Positions 34,769-45,450 of a DNA stretch of 64,000 nt are shown here, piece after piece. This stretch comes from Lomentospora prolificans. Lineage: Eukaryota; Ascomycota; Sordariomycetes; Microascales; Microascaceae. The stretch lies in assembly GCA_029532625.1 (NCBI GenBank), contig JARFXM010000004.1, positions 1,612,001 to 1,676,000 on the forward strand, given 5' to 3'. How positions within the stretch are numbered: the first letter of the stretch is position 1; each line of letters starts with the position of its first letter. A program made the translations under genes and the position numbers. The notes below the pieces were generated by a model that was given only the letters and a program-made list of their open reading frames with translations, searched no databases and was not told the origin of the DNA.

Positions 34769-35466
34769 GGAAAGAAAACAACGTTATAGGTAAAGAACAT
34801 CTCATCTAGCTTTGAGGAGATTGGCAATTTTTTTTTTTTTTTTTCCTTCCTTGACCAAAAAAAAGGAATTCAACAAGTAACCTATCATTTACCTCGGAAC
34901 TATTTGGTAAAATAATCTCAAGTATCGTATTAGGAGAGACGATTCCTGAGATATTCGACAAATCTACTCCCCATTTTTGAAAAAGGCGATGATTTTTTGT
35001 CAATCCAGAGATGGTACATTTGATTTCTCTACACAGCTCTATAGTAAAAACCCGCCTCAGCCCAGAAAAATAGTGTACAACGTTTCTTTGAAAACAGCCC
35101 GACGCATACTCCACCGCTTCCAGTCCACGAAAGAAATCCTCATGGCCATGTCGGATCCGAGAAGAACAAAAAAACGGGGGAGGATGGACGACGTGTGTTG
35201 TGGTGGGTTTCAATAAAAGGGAGAGAGAAGAGATGTGGGAGGGTGGGAATTTTTTCCTCTTTGCCGTATTTGCTTCATTCATTTTTTGTTTCGTCATCGC
35301 CATGTTCTTACAGTTCCTTCTCTTCTTGTTTTTCTTTTCCTTGTTTTCTTGATTTCTAGGTTCCTTCCTTGGTCTTGGGAGGAAAAAACGCAAGTGATCA
35401 AGCCACCACGTCGAAATTAGGGGAGGTTCCAGTGAGAAGGTAGATAACCGCTGCCGTCGCAGACAT
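34769..35466. other. Convergent 3' region of TYW1 and TOM20
   Basis: About 0.7 kb with a poly-T of about 18 at 34827-34844 and further T/A-rich blocks. It should hold the two 3' UTRs. The 252-residue minus open frame crossing it is not supported: it overlaps the last TOM20 exon out of frame. Confidence 0.5.
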
Positions 35467-36288
35467 CTAGTCGAGACCGACGGTGGGGGGCATGTTGGGT
35501 ACAGTGGCTCCCTCGGCATTGGTGCCGAGCTTGAGGGTAGGGTCGGCGGCGATGAGCTCCGCAAGGATGTCTAGTACTTGCTGTCCGGGGGGTCAGCACC
35601 GAGCATAATATACAGAAAGAGAACTTTGGTTATCACCGTACCTTGGAAACGGTCTGATCGTAGATACCGATGAGATCGCCAGGCGAAGGGTAGACCTTGA
35701 GGGCCTTGTAGAAAGAGAGCGCAGCCTCAAAGAGGGTGTTGGCTACGCGCGAGTTAGCAGCCGCGTCAAATCATGTTTTACGAGGCGAATATCCCTCCGC
35801 TTCTATTATCTCGCACGGAAAACAAAACTTACGATCGGCACCGAGGACCTCGCCCTTGGAGACTTGCTCCATAAAGTACATTTCCCTCTCGGAGGGGTCG
35901 CGAGGGAAGCCCTCCTCGATGGCGTCGGCGACGGCGAGGCGAATCTTTTGGCGCTGGAGTTGGGTCTGGGCCTTCTGGTCCTCCTTCTCGGCGCGAACCT
36001 TTTGGCGCTCGTTACGACGGAGGCCGCGGCGGAATTCAGGCTCAGATCGACGCTTGTAATCGAAGTAGGCGGCGTAGGCTGTGTTCCGAGGAGAAGGAGT
36101 ACGTGAGCATGCGAGCAAAAGGTGAGGTGCTCGGGCTGAAGCCCAACGCAAGGCTGCATTTAGGGGGCAGCATCTCCGCATGGGACATCAAGCTTCCCGA
36201 TGTAAGCCTACTCGAGGTCGGACATACCTAGGATACCGGTAACGACGGTAGCGACCGAGGCCGTTATGACAGTCGATGTTTGCACCAT
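35467..36288 (-). CDS. TOM20: Mitochondrial import receptor subunit TOM20
   Basis: Predicted 173-residue outer-membrane receptor that recognises presequences and hands them to the TOM channel. Four exons on the minus strand: 36288-36228, 36078-35833, 35742-35642, 35580-35467. A signal anchor covers about residues 5-26 (TVITASVATVVTGILAYAAY), followed by a basic, Glu/Arg-rich linker and the single TPR-like receptor region (EMYFMEQVSKGEVLGADPNTL, then FYKALKVYPSPGDLIGIYD). The C-terminal tail NMPPTVGLD is a family hallmark in fungi. All junctions are GT/AG and keep phase. It is divergent from EXO84 with 795 bp between start codons. Identification is strong. Confidence 0.94.
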
Positions 36289-37083
36289 GGTTGCAGATGG
36301 TCTGGTGGTGGATTAAGGAGGTTAAAGGCAAAAGATGTCACGAAGGAAGCAGTGACGCAAGGCGAAGGAAAAATAAAAAGAAAAGAAGACGGTGCAAAAC
36401 CCCGAGTTGGTGCAAGAAGGAAAATTAGGGGACAAGGCAGCCTTAACAGGACCCGACAATGTTATCGAAAAACTAGAGGAGATAATAGGTAGTCACCTCG
36501 AATTTCCGTCCGCTGAAGAAAGCTGTGAGGTGTGTGGATGCTGTGAGAAATGAACCGGTTTTTTTCGCCCTTCAGTTTTTGACGACTGATTCTGAGCAAA
36601 GCTTAGGCTTGGGCAAAAAGAGCCTATCCGAAGGCTTCCAATTTTTTTCGTCGCGGTATTCCGGGATTCAGCCGCGTCAACCTTTCTGACCGGATGTCCA
36701 AAGAGGAGCACAGGCATAATAATAATATGACGCTGCCAGGGCTTGAAGTGGGGCGTCAACCTGTAAGCTTAGTCATGGCCCATGGCAGAACACGAGAGCT
36801 TGAGATGCTGACAAGTGACTCCAGCTGTCATTCACGTGATTATGAAACCGCGGCCGTGTCCACTCCAACCACATGAGCTGGACCTACAGTTCCAGCTACA
36901 GGAGCAACAAAGCCACAGAGCTCGTTTGAGTACCAGCCCGGGGAAATTCGAACTCGGAAGGCGTTTGATTCAGAGCACGCTGAAGGTGTGGCTTCCGGAA
37001 GCCGCAGCCTCTTGAACATCGGCCAATTTCTCCTTACGCGTTGCCGCTTCGAACTCCATATTATCGTCTCTCTTCCCGGCACC
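36289..37083. promoter_or_regulatory. Bidirectional promoter region of TOM20 and EXO84
   Basis: About 0.8 kb. Purine-rich leader-like DNA flanks TOM20 (36350-36430) and a CT-rich leader precedes EXO84 (37030-37080). A TCACGTGA palindrome at 36832-36839 lies near the middle. No coding region is supported. Confidence 0.5.
36832..36839. promoter_or_regulatory. Palindromic E-box TCACGTGA
   Basis: An 8-bp palindrome with a CACGTG core, the site type bound by Cbf1/USF-like bHLH factors, placed midway between the two divergent starts. The role is inferred from the motif. Confidence 0.4.
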
Positions 37084-39336
37084 ATGTCATCTCTACGAAG
37101 CGGCCCCAAGAGGCAGGGCCGGATCAACCCCAAGCAAATATCCGCCCCGATTGCTCAAGATGTGAACGTGCCGCCACGAGGAGAGCCAGGAGGCCCCGGG
37201 GCAGCTCCCCCGAGGCCAAGCGCTGACATGCCGCCTGACGCTCGCCGTCGACCTCCTCCCCGCGGAGGCCAAGTAAGTACAGGATCCTGCTAGCCGGTCA
37301 TTGACTTTGACACAATCACTCTGACTGCCCAATAGACGTCGGATCTGGTTAAGAGACGCTATTCAACCCGATTCAACCCTAATCAACCGATCAACTTCGA
37401 CCTGACTACGCCCCCGATGCCCAACTCGGGCGCGTTTGAAGGATATCGATCGCAGGATAGGGACCGGTCTCGCAATCGGGATCGGTCCCGCACACAAGAG
37501 CGCGGCGGGGAAAGAGAGCGTCGACCACCTCCGTCACGTGGCGGGGGCAATGCGCCAGCAATTGATATGAAGATCCTACGAGACCCGAAGCTCAATGCCG
37601 AGCAATGTTAGTCGTACCGACTCCCATTCATCATGAAGCTCGCTAACCCCTAGGTCTATAGATGTTGCTGAGGTGCTTGGTGATGTGGACGAGGATCAGA
37701 TTCGAGATTTTGAGGATAGCCTCCAGAAGCTCAAGTCACGCGCTGCTACGGATCTCCAACAAAATGTCCTCCAGAACCGGACTCAGTTTATTAAGATCAG
37801 CAAGGAGGCAGAGAAGCTGAAAGGCGAAATGAGAACACTCAGGAATCTTATGGCTGAACTCAAGGCCAACACGACCGCTTTGCGAACAAGCTCGGCGTCG
37901 GCCGCAGCCGGAGATCTTGCGCTTGACGGAGAATTGCCCTCGGGAATGAGCAAGCGCGACAAGCGTAGTTCCGTGGCCGATAGAAGCGCCCTGTGGAACT
38001 CGCAGATGCAGGCGCTCTACAAGAACGTGGAGGGTTCGCAAAAGTTCTTGCCCAGCTCTTCCGGCCGTCACGTTATCCAAAATGCGGGTCCATGGATCGA
38101 GCTCGACAACGCGACCTACAAGTCTCGCCGTGCTATGCAAATCTTCTTGCTCAACGACCACCTCTTGATTGCGTCCCGCAAGAAGAGAAAGGCCGAGAAT
38201 GCTGCGGACAACCGCGGCCCGATGACCAAACTTGTGGCTGATCGGTGCTGGCCGCTGTTGGATATTGAGATCGTAGACATGGCCGGATCGGGCGACTCGT
38301 CGACGGGCCGTAACAAGCTCGCCGACGCCATCATGGTTCGAGGCATGGGCCAGGATTCATTCATCTACAGAACCGAGAAGGCTGAAGACCCTGAAAAGGG
38401 AAGCCTTCTTCTCAACATCAGAAAGGCTGTCGAGGAGCTTAGGAGGAGCCTCCAGTCTGAAATGGAAGCAAACAACAAGGCGAAGGAAACCATCAATTAC
38501 TTTGCTTCTCGAGATCCAGGCCTGTTGCAGAAGACAGAGCTCCTCGAGACCCTGTCGGATATCAAGGACATGCTTATCGAGGTGGACGGAAAGCAGCACA
38601 ATCTTCGCTGGGTAGAAAGTCAGATGGATGAGCTTGATATTGATATCGCTCTCCAGAATCTTGAACCATCCGTGGCGCGGGTGGAAAAGCTCAAGAGCCT
38701 CGCACGAAGCCTCAAGAACAACGCGGTGGCCCAAGACTTTATCAACTTCAAGGTCGAGGAGCGATGCACGCGGCTCTCAACTCTCATTACGCGAGAGCTA
38801 GAGGCTTGTCACAATGAGCAGAGCAAGACGAGGCGTAACGTCGGCTGGCTTACCCGGCTTGGCTTCGAAGATGGTGCCAGAGAAGCTTATCTCGCGGCCC
38901 GAAGCGATATCATCCAGAAACGCTCAAGGTTAGTAGCCTTCCCTGACGGTTGGCAACTTTGTGTAATCTTCTAACAGTCATCCGCAGGCAATGCATCTTC
39001 CAGGGTGACCTCCACCTTTACATCTGGGAGGTATCCTACGTCTACTTCCAAATCATCCGCAACACCGTCATCTGCTTCCAGGCGTGCTTCCCGCCGGCGA
39101 TGATGAGTGCGTGCGTCAAGTGGGCCAAGACTGAGGTGGAGGCGTTCAACGTCATCCTGGCGAGGCAGCTCAGCGGAACTGACCGCGACAGCGTTGTCTG
39201 GAAGAACTGCATGGAGCGAGTTCACGAGCACGCTCGGCTACTGTCCGAGGTCGGGTTGGACTTCCGCAACCTCGTGGGCAAAGACTTGAAGCAGGCGAAC
39301 GGGGCGAGCAGTCCTGTGGGGCTGGGTCTAAAATGA
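37084..39336 (+). CDS. EXO84: Exocyst complex component EXO84
   Basis: Predicted 691-residue subunit of the exocyst, the octamer that tethers secretory vesicles to the plasma membrane at growing tips and septa. Four exons: 37084-37272, 37336-37606, 37662-38928, 38988-39336. The N-terminal 150 residues are disordered, rich in Pro, Arg and Gly, with an RD/RS-type stretch near 115-140. A VPS51/EXO84-type coiled coil runs over about 160-225, a PH-like domain begins near residue 298 (WIELDNATYKSRRAMQIF), and the helical EXO84 C-terminal domain covers about 417-690. The start codon sits in a CT-rich context shortly after the presumed leader. Polarised secretion by this complex also delivers chitin synthases, though the genes are not adjacent. 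Confidence 0.94.
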
Positions 39337-40025
39337 GAAGAAATCTAAAATACGAGCGAGTGCTAGCTGGGCTGGTGCTGGGGGGAGAACTCGGGAGGTA
39401 TATACGTTGTCAGTGAGAAGAAGCATCGCGCTTGGCCTGGATACCCGTTGCATTTTGTCAGGAGGTGGGTTTTGTTTCGTAAGTTGAATAGACTATGTTG
39501 AGATCTTTTGACTTTCAATATAGAGTTACCATCACACCCGAGTCATGCTTGGTTCCCTGATGAGGTAGCTCCGTTCCCTTCGCTCTCCTTTGGATTGCAT
39601 CAACAGATCCACAGTGATCCATCAATGATGGAGCAATTGATTTGATTGAACAAGAATGGATGGCTTGGCTTCCATTCTTGATCGACGGAGTTGCCCAATG
39701 ACTAGAGCTGTACACACGTGACCCTCTGTGTGTAGCTGGGGGGGTGCGTAGTGGGCGAGCTGGCAGAGCCCGCATGCGCACTATTAATACGCACTATAAT
39801 TGGGCGGCAGTCCGTCACTGTAAAGTAATACCAGTGACCAAATATAGCGCCCGAGCGCCTGTGGGCCAACACAAATTGACCCCCCAAGTGCCTGCTCCTT
39901 GCCAGCAATGGACAGAGTTAAGGTCAGAGCTCCCTTGGTAACCCCCATATGGATCTCTAGACTGACCCTAGGCCGGGGGGGGGCAAATTGGCTGGCTGGG
40001 CTGGCCCAAGCGGAAGACGCCAGGC

Positions 40026-40054
40026 CTGGCTGGCTCTCTATTATTGCCAGCCAG
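40026..40054. repeat. Perfect 9-bp inverted repeat (hairpin)
   Basis: Arms CTGGCTGGC (40026-40034) and GCCAGCCAG (40046-40054) with an 11-nt AT-rich loop. The same 9-mer also appears at 31623, 32051 and 32403, all near the TYW1 start. Confidence 0.75.
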
Positions 40055-40346
40055 CTTGAGTGCCACCAAAAAAACGTCACGCTTGGCCGTCCTCCGTGCC
40101 TTTTCCAAACTGACCCTGCCCAGTGCCCCCTCCAATCGCTGCACCTAACATAACACAATTCAACACGAAACCACATCCACCCACCGACGAACGATTTCCT
40201 TATCCTCATCCACCAAGTCCTCATCTCTCAGGAACGCATTGGAGGGGAAGAAAAAAAAAACAAATCAACCACCCCGAGTACGCATTGCCCGACGAAAAAT
40301 ACGAATTCGTAGACCCCTTGGACGGATTCGAACCATCACCCCGCTC

Positions 40347-40378
40347 GTCTCTCTCTCTGTCTCTCTCTCGCTCTCTTT
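40347..40378. repeat. (CT)n microsatellite in the PP2A leader
   Basis: TC/CT dinucleotides with two interruptions, ending 50 nt before the ATG of the phosphatase gene; typical of fungal CT-rich promoters and leaders. Confidence 0.85.
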
Positions 40379-40427
40379 CCCCCCCCATCGACCAGACCCC
40401 ACACTCACCTTCGCTCGGCTCACCGTG

Positions 40428-42238
40428 ATGGACACCGCCATGGAGGATGTTGGGCGTGTACCCGCCGACATCTCGCCCCTCGCGAACCTCGAACCTGCGA
40501 CGGTCCCCACGCTCGACGGATGGATCGAGAGCCTGATGAACTGCAAGCAGCTTTCCGAGCTCGATGTCCAGAGGCTTTGCGAGAAGGTTCGTTTTCCCAC
40601 CTGCTGATCACTCTCCCCCTTCCGCCGCTGTTTTGTTTTCGCCTGGATTGGATCCGGGCAGCCTCGCGAGCCCAACCCGTCAACTCAACCTTGACCGCGC
40701 GGTCCTTGCCGAGCTGCCTCTTCGAGCCATCGTCTTTTTTCCGTTGAATCTACTTGGGCCCCTCTTTCGATTCGGTTTGATATTTTTCTTCTTTTTCGCT
40801 CGTCATGCATTTGCCGCCTCGGGGTGCGATTGGCCTTTTGCTGCCTACCCATGCAGTGCAGCTGGGGTGGGATGTGTTTTTATTTTATCTATTTATTTCT
40901 TCTTCATTCGCTAACTAGGCCTGAAATAGGCGCGGGAAGTTCTTCAGGAGGAATCCAATGTACAACCAGTCGTAAGTCTATATCGTCGCCGACTTCCTAC
41001 CATCTATTTGCCTCTCCTCCATCCCAGAGCGACCCAAAATCGCTGGGTAGCGATAGGGTCGCGGTAGGGCATTGACGCGAGATGAAGGAGCTGACCCTGC
41101 TGCCGCTAGAAATGCCCTGTCACCGTTTGCGGCGATATCCACGGCCAGTTCCATGATCTCATGGAGCTGTTCAAGATTGGCGGCCCCAATCCCGATACCA
41201 ATTACCTCTTCATGGGTACGTCTTTAATAGTTGCGTAATGCACGCCGCGATACATCCGTCGTGGTGGTTGAAAGGAGTGGACGGAAAGGCAATTGAGCAC
41301 GTGGGCAGGAAATGGATACAGGACCGTAGGCGTCAAGAAGTGGTAGAAAGTTAACCTGATTGTCTTCTCACAGGCGACTACGTCGATAGAGGATACTACT
41401 CGGTCGAGACCGTCACCCTCCTCGTAGCCCTCAAGATCCGCTATCCTTCGCGCATCACCATCCTCCGCGGTAACCACGAGTCGCGCCAAATCACGCAAGT
41501 ATACGGCTTCTACGACGAGTGTCTTAGGAAGTACGGAAATGCCAATGTCTGGAAGTACTTTACTGACCTCTTCGACTACCTTCCGCTCACTGCCCTCATC
41601 GAGAACCAAATCTTCTGTCTCCACGGCGGCCTTTCGCCCAGCATCGACACCCTCGACAACATTCGCGCTCTGGACCGGATTCAGGAGGTGCCCCACGAAG
41701 GCCCCATGTGCGATTTGCTGTGGTCCGATCCCGATGACCGCTGTGGTTGGGGTATCTCCCCCAGAGGTGCCGGTTACACGTTCGGACAGGACATCTCTGA
41801 GGCGTTCAACCACAACAACGGCCTCACACTGATCGCACGAGCTCACCAGCTGGTTATGGAGGGATATAACTGGTCGCAAGACCGCCACGTGGTGACCATC
41901 TTCTCGGGTAGGCACCTTTTTTGCCTCTGCTGCTCTGGGATCCCCGATGCTAACACGTTGCGACAGCGCCCAATTACTGCTACAGATGCGGTAACCAAGC
42001 CGCAATCATGGAGATCGACGAGCACCTCAAGTACACGTTGTATGTTTGGACTTTTTGTAACATTGGCCTGGATGAAGAAGCTGTTTCTAACTCTGCGCCA
42101 CAGCCTGCAATTCGACCCCTGCCCGCGTGCCGGCGAACCCATGGTCTCGCGACGTAAGTTCTTGACTGAATCTCTACTGTGACCCATCGTACATAATGTG
42201 TCTAACGTACCGTAGGAACTCCCGACTACTTCCTGTAA
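40428..42238 (+). CDS. pph-1: Protein phosphatase 2A catalytic subunit
   Basis: Predicted 328-residue Ser/Thr phosphatase, catalytic subunit of PP2A holoenzymes in the cytosol and nucleus. Seven exons: 40428-40586, 40930-40971, 41110-41215, 41374-41907, 41967-42039, 42104-42153, 42216-42238. Metal-binding motifs GDIHG (75-79), GDYVDRG (103-109) and GNHE (135-138) are intact, with HGGLSP and the conserved C-terminal TPDYFL, whose last Leu is carboxymethylated in the family. The N-terminus is about 20 residues longer than in mammals, rich in Pro and acidic residues, as in other moulds. Intron 1 is unusually long (343 nt), and exon 2 encodes only 14 residues. Tail residues match PP2A rather than PP4 or PP6. 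Confidence 0.96.
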
Positions 42239-43321
42239 TGACTATAATACCCCCACCCACTCACTCGCCTAGCAGTCAACAATGCAGCGGTCTAAAGACA
42301 AGAAAGCTCAGTCTGACATGGCCCCTTCTCACGATTGTACCTCTCTTATGATGACAAGGACAAGGTGTTGTTTACTCTAGAGGAGACGATGGAATGAAAA
42401 AGCTGTTAAACGAAACGATTTTGCCCCTAGCCGCCTGATGACCATGTTTTAACCAAAGCCCCTTTTTTTTCCCCGGGTTCTTGTGTAGGAGACGAGAAGA
42501 ACAAAGCCTCTTGGTACGCATATAAACTTGGAATGCAAGAACGGACGGTCGCCCCAAATGTTCTTTTCTAGACGTCTTTGTTTAACGAGAGGGCGTTGGA
42601 AGCGGCTAGAGGTGTTCAACAAGTGAGGTTCGAAAGATGAGGAGGGTCTGTCTGGGTCGTGTATAGGACTTATTTGTCCGTTTGTGCTTTAGATATCGTG
42701 TATCGATGCATTTTGGCCGTTTCTTCACATGGCTCCTCAACCTATCCTTTGGTGTTTGGTTTGTGTCTTTGTGATATCGGAGCCTGTCTCGAGATCACAG
42801 GAGTTGGGAACTACCCCCAGAGTGTCGGTCAAGGACTAAGGACTTCGAGTTGGCCAAGCAGACCAGGGGAGACGGCGCTAGTCGGGGATGGGAGGGATGT
42901 GAGGGTCTGCCCGTTGGGTTTGCGGGAGCGGAGCTGAGGGCCTGATATGCCATTGGGCCTTCGCAGCGCCTTTGCATGGAAAAGGCCTAGCACGCGAGAG
43001 GCTTCGCCGCGCACGTCGTGGGAACGTAAAGGTGAGGTTACCCCGCTGGGTGAGAGGCGGGGGGGGGGAGGTAGCGCTCCGAGTAAATAGTCTTGAAGGC
43101 CAAGTGATGTATGGATGGTTCATCTGTCGACGAGGCTGATATCATGATATCGACGCGAGCGCATAATGACCTCCTGGCCTGCTAGCCTACCAACACCAAA
43201 CATATATCGCCAAGGATCACACCTACTCTCCTGCTCGCTAGCTCTCCGGTTACCTAGAACACAAAGGTGTGGGAACGGCAAAGCTCAAACCCCTGACGGT
43301 TCAACAAGAGAAACCAAAGGG

Positions 43322-43340
43322 AAAAAAAAAAAAAAAAAAA
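43322..43340. repeat. Poly-A tract (about 19)
   Basis: Longest plus-strand A homopolymer in the window, in the gene-free interval. Confidence 0.8.
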
Positions 43341-43623
43341 GAGACGGACTCTTGGTTAGCTCATGGGTCCACTGGTGTGTGTTCTGCTTCGAGATCAGTT
43401 TGAACTAGAATAAAGGCTTGTGCTTCAAACACGGTGACACCAGTCTGCCTGGCTGGTTGTTAGTGAGGCTCTCATCCTCCATTTGAAACGCGAATGTTTT
43501 CCTGGGGATTTGGGCCGGAGTAGTCGAGGAAATGCCAAACCTGCCTGGAGATACAAGCTCCCAAGAATGCCCTCGGTAAGAATTCAAAGACCACCAGCGT
43601 TAAGCGGCCGTGGCTAGGTTAGG

Positions 43624-43657
43624 TACAGCGTACAGCGTACGGCCGGGCCGTCCGGCC
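43624..43657. repeat. TACAGCG tandem duplication with adjacent GC hairpin
   Basis: Two adjoining TACAGCG units are followed by GGCCGG (43641-43646) and CCGGCC (43652-43657), which can pair around a 5-nt loop. Confidence 0.6.
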
Positions 43658-45379
43658 GCCCGGAGGAGCACAGCGACAGACAAAGTAGTTGCGCACCGAA
43701 GCCTTCCTTCAATAGTAGTCAAGTCTTTTTGCCGTGGCGTTGTATCGAGACGCCCACGAGTTCCTCGGATTCGCAGTGTTTAGCCGTCCCAGCCCGCGGT
43801 GAATCCAGGTTTCCCGTACGCAACGCTGTGCTTTCACCTTCCCCGGATCTCCCGCCTTCGCCACGGCTCTCACTCGCGACACCAAGGACAAAGAGGCCAA
43901 GGGAGATGGCGAGCCGTCGATGACGAGCGCGGGAAAGCCAAAGGTACACCCCCCTCGCACACCAGACCCAGAATCCCGTCCTGCGCTGGCGGCATAAGAT
44001 TTCGAAATCCCCCACTTTGGTCGCCATGCCACTGAGATTGAAACGCAGAATGGCGACTCGAAGATCATGTTTTGCCATGTTTACGGCCTTTATATTCTCT
44101 TGTAAACTCTTTGGCATCTGTTCCGAAAGGGACCAGATGGTGCACCGTGAATACCCTGCTCTGTTTCCGCTCCAGCTCAGAGAGCCGGGAGAGTAGGACC
44201 CGCGGAGAGCCAAGTCCGGTTGGGGAAAAGAAAGGAAGGGGGATCCCGGGCGCGGGAAGCCCGATTTCCAGTCAGGTTTGGTAAGTGTATTATTTCTATT
44301 CTTCTGTCATCCTCTCACAACTGTTTCTTGGTACGGTGAGTTGGTGCTCGGGATCTGTCTCTGCCGTGTCGTTTCCGCAATGCCCTCTGTCGTTGCCGGA
44401 GGAAGAAGTTGGCCGGTGCCGAGGAGGGCAATCAATGCCCTTTGGATCGACCTCGCCGATCAAAAGGTAACAACCAAGTCTTTGGTGTCTCTTCAGCGAC
44501 ACCCTCTTTTTTCTTCCCTTGGCCCCAACGCCAACTCCATGAATACATTTTCTCCCCTAAAAGCATGGGCAAGGAAACGAAACCTGATGCGGTGCGGAAC
44601 GAGGAGCATGCCTCTCTGGGGAACGGAAGCACAGCATCAACCATTAGGGAAATGCGCGGAAAGGGGGCGTCCACATTACGCTTTGGGATCCCTTCTCGGG
44701 AGCGACTACCGGCAGGATCGAATCGATCTCTTTGCCCATACAATCCTAGATTGATATATATGTATATATACCAGGAAGAGAAGCACGGGGCGTGAATCCA
44801 AACTGGAGTTTTATAGAGAAAGGAAATCTAAGTAGTGAACAAATGGCTGGTCCCGGTATCACATATGCAGGCCGTCTCGACATTCCCTCCTCCCCGATTT
44901 GCACGGGGGATGGTTGAGTTCACGATCACAATAACCAAAGGACAAAACCCCGCATTTCCCATCCGGAGAACAGTCCGCATCTAGATATAGAGAAAGAACC
45001 ACCTACCCAGCTGTTTCACAAAAAGTCCTCGTCCGGGGGTGTCGGCGAGCGGGGGGTCGAAAAGCTGAGACGAGAGGGCACACATGGGTTGCGGGGATTG
45101 CCCTGTCCGCTGTAAGTCTTGTGATGTCGCCAAAGAGGGCCCAGGACCCCTGCTATCGCTCTTCTCGTTGATACCCACCCACTCGATCTCGATAGCTAGA
45201 GAGAATCAATCTAGATCAGAAAATGATGTGCGAGATGCAACGCTGAGACACGACGAGGTGCGCGGGAAACCTCAGCGGTACGGATACGTATAGCGAAAAA
45301 AAGGTCCAAACGTCGCCAGCGAACAAAGGTCGTGTGGAGAAGAAAGAAACTATGCGCAGATCCACATGTGTGTCGGAAA

Positions 45380-45450
45380 GATAAAAAAAAAAGGAAAAAA
45401 GAAAAAAGAAACCTTAGGGTCGAGTAGAAAGAAAAGAAAAAAAAAAGCTA
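45380..45450. repeat. A/G-rich low-complexity tract
   Basis: Irregular poly-A broken by single G residues over about 70 nt, in the gene-free interval. Confidence 0.7.

Larger units (their letters stand above)
39337..40427. promoter_or_regulatory. Intergenic region EXO84-PP2A with hairpin and CT leader
   Basis: About 1.1 kb: EXO84 3' flank, a CACGTG at 39715-39720, a 9-bp GC-rich hairpin at 40026-40054 and a CT-repeat leader directly ahead of the phosphatase gene. No further gene is supported. Confidence 0.5.

Noticed and set aside
40310..40345. tRNA-like T arm on the minus strand (reads GGTTCGAATCC with a pairing stem)
   Set aside because: The T arm can be drawn, but there is no matching 5' acceptor strand, D arm or anticodon arm; the upstream side is a GA repeat.
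44278..44754. 158-codon plus-strand frame in the gene desert
   Set aside because: No recognisable domain, and overlapping frames of similar length occur on both strands.
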